A DNA stretch of 5,347 nucleotides from Tannerella sp. (GTDB lineage: Bacteria; Bacteroidota; Bacteroidia; Bacteroidales; Tannerellaceae), in the NCBI GenBank assembly GCA_031272655.1, contig JAISTJ010000100.1, forward strand, positions 1 through 5,347, given 5' to 3'. The notes beneath the pieces were generated by a model. It was not told where the DNA came from, did not search any database, and was given only the letters and a program-made list of their open reading frames with translations. Shown here piece after piece: positions 1 through 5,347 of the stretch. Position numbers and translations under genes: made by a program. Within the stretch, counting starts at the first letter, position 1. Each line of letters begins with the position of its first letter.

Positions 1-458
1 AGGAAGCAGTTGTCTAAAGCGGCAAGGTCGTCGCTCAGGCGCTCGGCGCGCAGTTTCAGTTGCTGGGCGCTCTCCTCGCCGGAGACGTACAGTATCGTTA
101 AGTCTTTGAGTTTGAGGACTGTCTGCAGCACGAGGGTGGATTTGCCTATACCCGGTTCGCCGCCTATCAGTACGAGCGAGCCGCGCACCAGACCGCCGCC
201 GAGAGTGCGGTTGAACTCGCCGTCGTGCAGGTCTAAACGGGGCGCCTCTTCCGACGTGACGTTGCGCATCAACTTCGGCTTGACGCCCGCCCGCTCAACG
301 CCTGACACATAAGCCGAAACAGGTCCCGCAGAGGGCGCTTTGCTCACTACCTCCTCTACATACGTGTTCCATCCCCCGCACGATGGGCATTTACCCTGCC
401 ACTTTGGCGATTCCGCGCCGCAGGAAGAACAGATGTAAACAGATTTCGTTTTTGCCAT
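1..458 (-). CDS. radA: DNA repair protein RadA, N-terminal third (cut by window edge)
   Basis: This is the first 152 codons of RadA (also called Sms), a cytoplasmic RecA-like ATPase that processes recombination intermediates and extends strand exchange during DNA repair. Reading down from the ATG at 458-456, a four-cysteine zinc finger is visible at C10, C13, C24 and C27. It is followed by a linker and then the start of the RecA-like core, with the Walker A motif GEPGIGKST at 100-108 and the YVSGEES segment at 124-130. The family is usually around 450 residues, so roughly the last two thirds, including the KNRFG motif and the Lon-like domain, lie outside the window. The start is secure because the zinc finger normally begins about ten residues in. 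No Shine-Dalgarno sequence precedes it, as is common in Bacteroidota. A strong hairpin ends only 20 bases upstream, so radA must either have a very short leader of its own or be reached by readthrough. Confidence 0.97.
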   Translation of the reverse strand, partial: MAKTKSVYICSSCGAESPKWQGKCPSCGGWNTYVEEVVSKAPSAGPVSAYVSGVERAGVKPKLMRNVTSEEAPRLDLHDGEFNRTLGGGLVRGSLVLIGGEPGIGKSTLVLQTVLKLKDLTILYVSGEESAQQLKLRAERLSDDLAALDNCF

Positions 459-469
459 AGTAGTTACTT

Positions 470-511
470 GTATAAACAAACCTTAACAAGGTTTAGAACC
501 TTGTTAAGGTT
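470..511 (-). terminator. Strong 15-bp hairpin with T-rich tail, probable terminator of the outer-membrane protein gene
   Basis: A perfect 15-bp inverted repeat lies at 479-493 and 497-511 with a 3-base loop (494-496). On the minus strand it starts 10 bases after the TAA of the barrel-protein gene and is followed by the moderately T-rich TGTTTATAC, which fits an intrinsic terminator reading toward radA. The plus-strand side is not T-rich. Each arm is itself a dyad, AACCTT-N3-AAGGTT, so the site is also two direct copies of a 15-bp palindrome set 18 bp apart. A protein-binding operator or a leader attenuator for radA is therefore an alternative. The stem is rather AT-rich, and the T tract is interrupted by a G. 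Confidence 0.6.
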
Positions 512-521
512 GCACATAAAA

Positions 522-1088
522 TTAATAGTAATAAGCGATCCTACCGAGGAACATCGCTTGATTAAAAGCGCTCTGGTCGGTGAGATTGTACTTGAACTCG
601 GCGCCGATAATAAAGTCTTTTGTCAACCGATATTCACAACCGAGACCGATATTAAGACCAAGATGCAGGTGCGATTTTTTATATGCTTCCGGCAGCTCGT
701 CATCCTCGTATATATTTCCCTCGTCATCCATCACATCATAATTTCGGTCAAGCGACCAAATCGCAAGCCCCAAACCAGCAACGGGATAGATTGTGAATTT
801 GTCGGTCATTCGGATGAGATAATGCACATCAGCGTTAAAATACAAGGTATTTTTTTTCTCCAAACTATCTCCACTGTTGAACACATAGAGTATAGAAGGC
901 GCTAAACGTATCCTGTCGCCAATATTATACCTGAAATCTAATCCGGCTAATCCGGCTTTATTGTCCACGGCATAACCGCCAATTACGCCGACCGACGAAA
1001 CTCCTTTTTCTCCCTTAAGCGCCTTCTGTGCGAACGCACCGTTTGCCATAACAAGCAAACAAACTGCAAAAAAACATAACTTTCTCAT
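522..1088 (-). CDS. Small outer-membrane beta-barrel protein (porin-like family)
   Basis: This gene encodes a 188-residue predicted outer-membrane beta-barrel protein. A clear signal peptide (charged MRK, hydrophobic core to about residue 17, cleavage expected after AFA at 18-20) is followed by alternating hydrophobic and polar strands, including VGVIGGYAV, RLAPSILYVF, TLYFNADVHYLI, FTIYPVAGLGLAI, HLGLNIGLGCEYRL and FIIGAEFKYNL. The chain ends in GRIAYYY, an aromatic C-terminal strand of the kind recognised by the BAM machinery. A very acidic stretch at about 113-138 is probably a surface loop. The pattern resembles the OmpA/porin-like single-domain barrels common in Bacteroidales, but ligand and function cannot be told from the sequence. 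The ATG at 1088 is preferred over an in-frame TTG two codons upstream. The gene follows the larger PAP2 gene by 78 bp and is closed by the hairpin at 479-511. An A8 tract on the coding strand (850-857) lies within it. Confidence 0.85.
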   Translation of the reverse strand: MRKLCFFAVCLLVMANGAFAQKALKGEKGVSSVGVIGGYAVDNKAGLAGLDFRYNIGDRIRLAPSILYVFNSGDSLEKKNTLYFNADVHYLIRMTDKFTIYPVAGLGLAIWSLDRNYDVMDDEGNIYEDDELPEAYKKSHLHLGLNIGLGCEYRLTKDFIIGAEFKYNLTDQSAFNQAMFLGRIAYYY

Positions 1089-1109
1089 TATCAATATATT
1101 TTTAAATTT

Positions 1110-1168
1110 ATAATTCTTAACTCTTAATAACTCTTAATTCTTAATTCTTAATTCTTAATTCTTAACTC
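1110..1168. repeat. Tandem heptamer repeat, unit TTAATTC (GAATTAA on the minus strand)
   Basis: The spacer between two minus-strand genes is mostly a degenerate 7-bp tandem repeat. Four exact TTAATTC units run from 1134 to 1161. They are flanked by the variant TTAACTC at 1162-1168 and, on the other side, by a 10-base interrupted unit (1124-1133), TTAACTC (1117-1123) and ATAATTC (1110-1116). The array overlaps the TGA stop of the PAP2 gene (1167-1169) and ends about 20 bases before the ATG of the barrel gene. It is too short and too AT-rich to be a CRISPR. It looks like a minisatellite whose copy number could vary. Whether it has any regulatory role is unknown. Confidence 0.9.
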
Positions 1169-2099
1169 AAAACCGGCAAACAATCCCCAATCCCGCACTG
1201 CCATACCCAATAGCGGGAACGGCGGCGAAAATATTATCCCCGCCATTGCTAAGACCAAAGAGCCGATGCCAGACGGGAAGCAACATATAGCCCAATTCAA
1301 CACTCAGCAGCCCGATGCCGGCGCTCATAACGACATCGCTTAACCAGTGGGCATAGTTGAACATTCGCAAAGTGCCGGTTGCAACTGCCGCAGCATACCC
1401 TCCTACGCCGATCCAAGGTGAGACATCCTTGTATTCTTTGTACAGGATATGCGCGCCGGTCATTGCAACCGCCATGTGCCCCGACGGAAACGACTTGCTG
1501 AAATACTCTTTTTCATCTGCATTCAATTCATGCGGCGGACTATTGTAGCGGTCATAACGTGGGCGCAAAACATGGACATTTTCTTTCAGGCCGTAAACCA
1601 TCGCCTCCATCAACAGATACGAAGTTGCCATCACCAATGCCCTGTCGCGCAGGTTGTGCTGTGATTCTATCCCGGGCAAAAAATCAAGCCCGAAAGCTAA
1701 CACAGGCGTGGAAAACTCTAAATATGAGTCAATTGTGATGTTTTTACTGCCGAAAGGTTTGATTTTACGTATCTCGTGGTCAATATCATAGTCGAACCGC
1801 CTGATCGGCAGACTGTTAAAGCGAGCCGAGACACCGTAACCGATAAACAGCGCCGGAAGTATGAACTTGGCGCCTTGACGGTCGAAAATGTTCCTTTTTT
1901 CCGGCTTAATCATCAAGTCGGAATACGCTGTGCCGTAAGCCGTGTTCGGATTGTAATAGTCAAGCGTGATAAGTTTGTCGGAACTCATCGTAACAGGCGG
2001 CAACGAATCTTTCTTCTGACCCGACTGCGACGCCTGACCCGAAACATACTGATTTGACAATAAATAAATTGATACTAAGCATATTATATATTTTTTCAT
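1167..2099 (-). CDS. PAP2-family phosphatase with N-terminal signal or anchor segment
   Basis: This is a 310-residue member of the PAP2 (type 2 phosphatidic acid phosphatase) superfamily, enzymes that remove phosphate from lipid phosphates or similar substrates by way of a histidine intermediate. All three signature blocks are present: K172-x6-R179-P180, PSGH at 205-208 (H208 the expected proton donor) and R245-x5-H251-x3-D255 (H251 the expected nucleophile). The last block has Leu where the consensus SR has Ser. Residues 1 to about 21 form a signal peptide or membrane anchor ending near VSGQ, followed by a polar region to about residue 75. Hydrophobic segments lie near 78-93, 130-142, 153-170, 229-243 and 256-276, so the catalytic face should be periplasmic. 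The last 20 residues look like a beta strand ending in Phe. The ATG overlaps the stop of the upstream PAP2 gene as ATGA, implying translational coupling. The substrate (lipid A, undecaprenyl pyrophosphate, phosphatidylglycerol phosphate or other) cannot be decided. Confidence 0.93.
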   Translation of the reverse strand: MKKYIICLVSIYLLSNQYVSGQASQSGQKKDSLPPVTMSSDKLITLDYYNPNTAYGTAYSDLMIKPEKRNIFDRQGAKFILPALFIGYGVSARFNSLPIRRFDYDIDHEIRKIKPFGSKNITIDSYLEFSTPVLAFGLDFLPGIESQHNLRDRALVMATSYLLMEAMVYGLKENVHVLRPRYDRYNSPPHELNADEKEYFSKSFPSGHMAVAMTGAHILYKEYKDVSPWIGVGGYAAAVATGTLRMFNYAHWLSDVVMSAGIGLLSVELGYMLLPVWHRLFGLSNGGDNIFAAVPAIGYGSAGLGIVCRF

Positions 2100-2683
2100 A
2101 CCGTAATTTTTTTATTTACACCATTAAAAAATCTCTTTTGCAAAAAGCCGTAAAACACATAAAGCCCCCACCCTATCAGCGCACCCGCCATTGCGCCCGG
2201 CACAACGTCGGTGATAAAATGCGCTCCGAGATAAACCCGCGAATAGACCATCAACAAAGCCCAGATAAAGATTACTGCAGAATACCGGCGGTCGCCGATA
2301 ACAAGCGCCGAAAGCGTCGCAAAAGCAAAAGCGTTTGTGGAATGACCTGAAATAAAGCCAAAATCACCGTTAGCGATAAAACCATTCACTTTCAGTACTT
2401 TATCCATAAACAGCGGATGGCTTGTAGGCCTGAAACGGGTAAAAAACGGCTTGAATATCAACGAAGTAACGATACCATTAAGGGCGCCTGTCAAAGCCGT
2501 GCAAATCAGCATTGACCAAAACTCTTTACGGCGCTTTAACACGAAGTAAATCAGCACAATAACGAGCGGCGACCAAGCCCAGACGCCCGAAAAAAACAGC
2601 ATCACGGGGTCGAGCCACGAAAAATGGGTGCCGTTAACGGCTAAAAACCAGTCTTTTTCGATATCTAAAAGTCGTTCAAGCAT
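2096..2683 (-). CDS. Small integral-membrane PAP2-family phosphatase
   Basis: This is a 195-residue membrane protein of the PAP2 superfamily, of the compact kind that includes bacterial undecaprenyl-pyrophosphate phosphatases and lipid A phosphatases. The signature blocks are K78-x6-R85-P86, SGH at 112-114 and S148-R149-x5-H155-x3-D159, so the catalytic histidines (H114 and H155) are intact. The usual Pro of PSGH is replaced by Ile. Hydrophobic segments are near 25-48, 58-77, 115-129, 133-147 and 158-180, and the C-terminal tail is basic (KKRF-like, then NKK). There is no cleavable signal peptide. The N-terminal LLDIEKDWFLAVNG segment is typical of this subfamily. The ATG at 2683 lies inside the end of the tdh gene (8-bp overlap), and the stop overlaps the start of the second PAP2 gene by 4 bp, so all three are very likely cotranscribed. 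Which lipid phosphate it acts on is not shown by the sequence. Confidence 0.93.
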   Translation of the reverse strand: MLERLLDIEKDWFLAVNGTHFSWLDPVMLFFSGVWAWSPLVIVLIYFVLKRRKEFWSMLICTALTGALNGIVTSLIFKPFFTRFRPTSHPLFMDKVLKVNGFIANGDFGFISGHSTNAFAFATLSALVIGDRRYSAVIFIWALLMVYSRVYLGAHFITDVVPGAMAGALIGWGLYVFYGFLQKRFFNGVNKKITV

Positions 2684-3638
2684 TCCGTAACAGTTTTATT
2701 TTCAGTTTATTTATCATATCGCTTGTCATCGTTTCAATGTTATATTGCGGTTTCCAGCCCCATTCCTCCCTTGCGCAGGCGTCGTCGAGCATGTTTGGCC
2801 ACGAATCGGCTATCTTCTGCCTCAACGGATCAACGTCATATTCCATCGTGAAATCGGGAATATGCTTTTTTATCTGATTATAAATGGTTTCCGGATCGAA
2901 ACTCATTGATGCAATGTTGAAAGCATTACGATGCCGTAAGCGCGCCGGATCGGCTTCCATTATCTGAATAGCCGCATGCAAAGCGTCGGGCATATACATC
3001 ATATCCATGTAAGTGCCTGCTGCTATGGGACATACAAACTTTTCGCCCCTTACCGCCGAGTAAAAAATATCAACGGCATAGTCGGTAGTACCGCCGCCCG
3101 GAGGCGTAACGTAAGATATAAGTCCGGGAAAACGAACCGACCGCGTATCCACCCCATACCTTATATAATAATAGTCACTCAGCAGTTCGCCCGTTACTTT
3201 CGTAACCCCGTACATCGTTTGCGGGCACCGTACCGTATCCTGCGGCGTTTTGTCCTTCGGCGCGTCCGGCCCGAAAGCGCCTATCGAGCTTGGAGTGAAA
3301 ACAGCGCAGTTCATCTCGCGCGCCACTTCAAGCACATTAAACAGTCCGCCGATGCCTATATTCCACGCTAACAACGGCTTAGCCTCCGCAACGGCAGACA
3401 GCAACGCCGCCAGATTATAGACAGTATCAATGTTGTAACGCGAAACGGTCTCCGCTATCTGTTGCTCGTTAGTAATGTCCACAAGCGCCATCGGACCCGT
3501 TTCCGCAAGTTCCCCGCGAGGCTTTGCGCCCGAAATGTAACCCGCCACAATGTTACCCTTCGGATAACGCTTTCGCAGTTCAATCGTCAACTCAGAGCCA
3601 ATCTGCCCCGTCGAACCTATTATCAGTATATTCTTCAT
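2676..3638 (-). CDS. tdh: L-threonine 3-dehydrogenase, short-chain (GalE-like) type
   Basis: This 320-residue NAD-dependent epimerase/dehydratase-fold protein is of the extended short-chain type. It most likely oxidises L-threonine at C3 to 2-amino-3-oxobutyrate, which a CoA ligase (Kbl) usually cleaves to glycine and acetyl-CoA. A Rossmann motif GSTGQIG is at 8-14, followed by LVDITN at 52-57 and NLAALLS at 75-81. The catalytic region has TPSS at 115-118 and Y143-x3-K147. Features that point to threonine dehydrogenase rather than a sugar epimerase are PPGGGTTDYAVDIFY at 179-193, GTYMDMMYMPDA at 208-219 and the C-terminal SWPNMLDDACAREEWGW region from 279. Length matches this TDH class. The ATG at 3638 begins right at the first beta strand (KNILIIG) and sits behind an A-rich leader and a good Bacteroidota promoter. 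It heads a minus-strand operon with two PAP2 phosphatases. No kbl gene is in the window. A related epimerase of other specificity is possible but less likely. Confidence 0.9.
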   Translation of the reverse strand: MKNILIIGSTGQIGSELTIELRKRYPKGNIVAGYISGAKPRGELAETGPMALVDITNEQQIAETVSRYNIDTVYNLAALLSAVAEAKPLLAWNIGIGGLFNVLEVAREMNCAVFTPSSIGAFGPDAPKDKTPQDTVRCPQTMYGVTKVTGELLSDYYYIRYGVDTRSVRFPGLISYVTPPGGGTTDYAVDIFYSAVRGEKFVCPIAAGTYMDMMYMPDALHAAIQIMEADPARLRHRNAFNIASMSFDPETIYNQIKKHIPDFTMEYDVDPLRQKIADSWPNMLDDACAREEWGWKPQYNIETMTSDMINKLKIKLLRNA

Positions 3639-3660
3639 CTTTTTTTATCAAAAGCGGGGG

Positions 3661-3691
3661 CAAAGATACTACAAACTGTTTTCTTTACAAA
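3661..3691 (-). promoter_or_regulatory. Bacteroidota-type promoter for the tdh-PAP2 operon
   Basis: Read on the minus strand, TTTG (3691-3688) is followed after exactly 19 bases by TATCTTTG (3668-3661). This matches the Bacteroidota primary sigma factor pattern TTG-N19-21-TAnnTTTG. Transcription would start near 3655, giving a leader of about 16 bases containing an A7 run (3646-3640) just before the tdh ATG, in line with the A-rich initiation regions used in this phylum. The transcription start is inferred, not seen. Confidence 0.75.
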
Positions 3692-3741
3692 ATTGTTGAA
3701 CGTTTTTTTATCCATATCGGACATGATAAGCAATAAATTCG

Positions 3742-3749
3742 TACCTTTG
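3742..3749 (+). promoter_or_regulatory. Probable -7 element (TACCTTTG) for the MBL-truA operon
   Basis: TACCTTTG fits the Bacteroidota -7 consensus TAnnTTTG and lies 27 bases before the ATG at 3777, so transcription would begin near 3755. I see no TTG at the expected distance of 19-21 bases upstream, so the -33 element is weak or absent. The position argues against in-frame starts upstream of about 3755 (for example the ATG at 3723), since these would precede the transcript. Confidence 0.6.
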
Positions 3750-3776
3750 CAGCGCATTTTTAAAACTTTTACAGGA

Positions 3777-4595
3777 ATGACGGAAGATAGCGACAAGATG
3801 TTTTTTTTAAGTCTGGCGAGCGGCAGCAGCGGAAATTGCTACTACGTCGGAACGGCCGGTTACGGCATACTTATTGATGCCGGAATAGGCGCGCGCCAGA
3901 TAAAAAAGATTCTTAAAGACAATGATATTGAGATGGAAAAGATTCTCGCCGTGTTTGTTACGCACGACCACGCCGATCATATCCGTTCCGTCGGCTATCT
4001 CGGCGAAATAATGTCTATCCCTGTCTATTCCACCGAGGCGGTGCACGACGGAATACGCCGTAGCCGCTATGTAAAAGAAGTTCTGATACAGTCGCGCAGG
4101 ATAATCGAAAAAGAAACTCCCCTGATAATCAAGGATTTCACGATAACGGCATTTGAAGCGCCTCACGACAGCGCCGACAATGTAGGCTATATGATAGAAC
4201 ACGGAGGGGTTAAATTCGTGATAGTTACGGACATAGGTCATATCACCGACACCGTCAGCCGCTATGTTCGCGAGGCTAACCATCTTGTTTTTGAAGCAAA
4301 CTATGACCGCGAAATGCTCATGAACGGCAGCTATCCGGACTTCCTGAAAGAGCGCGTGGCAAGCGACATGGGGCATTTGAGCAATCAGGATGCAGCCGAA
4401 TTTTTGGCTTCAATCTTTACTTCCAAGCTCAAAAATATTTGGCTGTGCCACCTAAGCCGAGACAATAATCATCCCGAATTAGCAGTCAAAACGGTTGAAT
4501 ACAGGCTAATGATGGAAAACGTCAAGACGGGACGGGACGTGGCGCTGACAGCTCTAAAAAGGATGAATCCTTCTGATATGTATGTACTTGATTGA
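3777..4595 (+). CDS. Metallo-beta-lactamase-fold hydrolase, YycJ/WalJ-like
   Basis: This is a 272-residue cytoplasmic MBL-fold metallohydrolase of the YycJ/WalJ type. Members of that family are linked to DNA metabolism, with nuclease activity reported. The N-terminal FLSLASGSSGNCYYV segment (10-24) and ILIDAGIG (31-38) are characteristic. The metal-binding motif THDHADH is at 62-68 (H63, H65, D67, H68). Further conserved ligand-type positions are H130 (EAPHD), D152 (VTDIGH), E173/N175 (FEANYD), H200 (GHLSN) and H225 (LCHLSRDNN). The open frame runs far upstream, antisense to tdh, but the homology starts near residue 8. I chose the ATG at 3777 because it lies just after the -7 box and follows ACAGGA. 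The ATG at 3798, seven codons in, is a reasonable alternative and would start at MFFLSLAS. truA follows after 15 bases, suggesting one transcript. The exact substrate is not determined. Confidence 0.9.
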   Translation: MTEDSDKMFFLSLASGSSGNCYYVGTAGYGILIDAGIGARQIKKILKDNDIEMEKILAVFVTHDHADHIRSVGYLGEIMSIPVYSTEAVHDGIRRSRYVKEVLIQSRRIIEKETPLIIKDFTITAFEAPHDSADNVGYMIEHGGVKFVIVTDIGHITDTVSRYVREANHLVFEANYDREMLMNGSYPDFLKERVASDMGHLSNQDAAEFLASIFTSKLKNIWLCHLSRDNNHPELAVKTVEYRLMMENVKTGRDVALTALKRMNPSDMYVLD

Positions 4596-4610
4596 CAGGT
4601 ATTTCCGGCG

Positions 4611-5347
4611 ATGAACAGGTTCTTTTTATATTTGTCATATAACGGAGGCGGTTATTGCGGCTGGCAACGGCAACCTAACGGCATTAGCATCCAACAGGTA
4701 GTAGAAGAGGCGCTTGCAACCATCCTTCGCACTCCGACGCCCATTACAGGGGCGGGGCGCACTGATGCCGGCGTCCATGCGCTGATGATGACGGCTCATT
4801 GCGATATGGCGCTTTCTTTTGATGAGGCTTCTTGCTTTGCCGGCAAACTTAACAGCCTGTTACCCAAAGATATAGCTATAAATAAAATAGTTCCGGTGCG
4901 CCCCAGTGCGCACGCGCGGTTTGACGCCTTCTCGCGTACATATAAATATTTTATTACCGACGTCAAAAATCCTTTCAATCACGAATGGGTTTGCCGTATG
5001 TCGCTGAAAGACATGGATTTTCCTCTTATGAACATGGCAGCAAGTATGCTTTTGGATTATAGCGATTTCACAAGCTTCAGCAAGCTGCATACCGATGTCA
5101 AAACTAATGACTGTCAAATCTTTAGCGCCGGATGGAAGCGGGAAAGCGACCTTTGGGTCTTTGAAATAAGCGCCAACAGGTTCCTGCGGAATATGGTGCG
5201 GGCTGTCGTCGGAACGCTTTTTGAAGTGGGACGCGGCAAACGCTCTATTGAAGACTTCAGGCAAACAATTGAAGCCAAAGACCGCCGCCTCGCAGGCTCC
5301 TCCGCCGACGCGCACGGTCTCTCATTAGCTTCAGTCGAATATCCGGA
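4611..5347 (+). CDS. truA: tRNA pseudouridine(38-40) synthase TruA (last residues cut by window edge)
   Basis: TruA isomerises uridines 38, 39 and 40 in the anticodon stem of many tRNAs to pseudouridine. The frame is open from the ATG at 4611 to the window end (245 complete codons), near the full family length, so only a short tail is missing. The catalytic motif GRTDAGVHA is at 49-57 with nucleophile D52. Other landmarks are FLYLSYNGGGYCGWQRQP at the N terminus, LPKDIAI (84-90), HARFDAFSRTYKY (101-113), DFTSFSK (152-158), ANRFLRNMVRAVVG (188-201) and the closing GLSLASVEYP region. The usual YDGT-type motif near residue 10 reads YNGG, a mild deviation that does not touch the catalytic Asp. 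The gene follows the MBL hydrolase by 15 bases with no terminator between, so the two probably form an operon. There is no strong Shine-Dalgarno sequence. Confidence 0.96.
   Translation, partial: MNRFFLYLSYNGGGYCGWQRQPNGISIQQVVEEALATILRTPTPITGAGRTDAGVHALMMTAHCDMALSFDEASCFAGKLNSLLPKDIAINKIVPVRPSAHARFDAFSRTYKYFITDVKNPFNHEWVCRMSLKDMDFPLMNMAASMLLDYSDFTSFSKLHTDVKTNDCQIFSAGWKRESDLWVFEISANRFLRNMVRAVVGTLFEVGRGKRSIEDFRQTIEAKDRRLAGSSADAHGLSLASVEYP

Noticed and set aside
10..312. Plus-strand 100-codon open frame
   Set aside because: It lies antisense to radA, whose zinc finger and Walker A motif are unmistakable. The translated frame is Ser/Arg-rich and has no recognisable domain.
468..905. Plus-strand 145-codon open frame
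   Set aside because: It is antisense to the barrel-protein gene, begins inside the hairpin region and shows no domain. The minus-strand protein has a signal peptide and barrel strands.
1089..1094. TTG start two codons upstream of the barrel gene ATG
   Set aside because: The ATG at 1088 gives a normal signal peptide starting MRK. The TTG adds only Met-Ile and has no supporting ribosome-binding sequence.
1110..1168. Heptamer array as a CRISPR or attachment site
   Set aside because: The units are 7 bp, contiguous and without spacers, and no recombinase or cas gene is nearby.
2976..3371. Plus-strand 131-codon open frame inside tdh
   Set aside because: It is antisense to a well supported dehydrogenase, with no domain and no promoter or leader.
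3462..3776. Upstream extension of the MBL hydrolase frame
   Set aside because: It is antisense to the tdh N-terminal coding region and precedes the predicted transcript start. The translated extension has no similarity to the family, whose homology starts near 3798.
3807..4376. Minus-strand 189-codon open frame
   Set aside because: It is the shadow of the MBL hydrolase gene on the opposite strand and has no domain features.
4796..5315. Two minus-strand open frames opposite truA
   Set aside because: The plus-strand frame contains all TruA landmarks, including the catalytic Asp motif, so these are shadows.

Overview
The window reads as an ordinary chromosomal segment of a Bacteroidota (Bacteroidetes) bacterium, most likely Bacteroidales. 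The evidence is of three kinds. Promoter -7 boxes match the phylum-specific TAnnTTTG pattern (TATCTTTG and TACCTTTG). Start codons lack clear Shine-Dalgarno sequences and tend to have A-rich leaders. The proteins themselves (small outer-membrane barrel, short-chain threonine dehydrogenase, YycJ-like metallo-beta-lactamase protein) have the character of Bacteroidales proteins. No phage, transposase, CRISPR, rRNA or tRNA sequence is visible.

Minus-strand block (3691 down to 1). A good divergent promoter at 3661-3691 should drive a tightly packed set of genes. First is a short-chain L-threonine 3-dehydrogenase (3638-2676). Next is a small integral-membrane PAP2 phosphatase (2683-2096), which overlaps the dehydrogenase by 8 bp. 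Then comes a second, larger PAP2 phosphatase with an N-terminal signal or anchor segment (2099-1167), overlapping by 4 bp in an ATGA arrangement. After a 78-bp spacer filled mostly by a TTAATTC-type heptamer repeat, there is an outer-membrane beta-barrel protein (1088-522). A 15-bp perfect hairpin at 479-511 then ends the block. Immediately beyond it starts radA (458 to the window edge), which is truncated by the window.

Plus-strand block (from 3742). A second TAnnTTTG box lies back to back with the first and precedes a YycJ/WalJ-type metallo-beta-lactamase-fold hydrolase (3777-4595). Fifteen bases later truA (tRNA pseudouridine 38-40 synthase, 4611 to the window edge) begins. It is almost complete, and the two are probably one operon.

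Functionally the window mixes housekeeping (radA, truA, a nuclease-like hydrolase), threonine catabolism (tdh) and envelope functions (two PAP2 phosphatases and a barrel protein). I see no clearly new biological system. The points most worth checking are the nested-palindrome hairpin against the radA start, the heptamer array between the PAP2 and barrel genes, and the translationally coupled pair of different PAP2 enzymes behind tdh.
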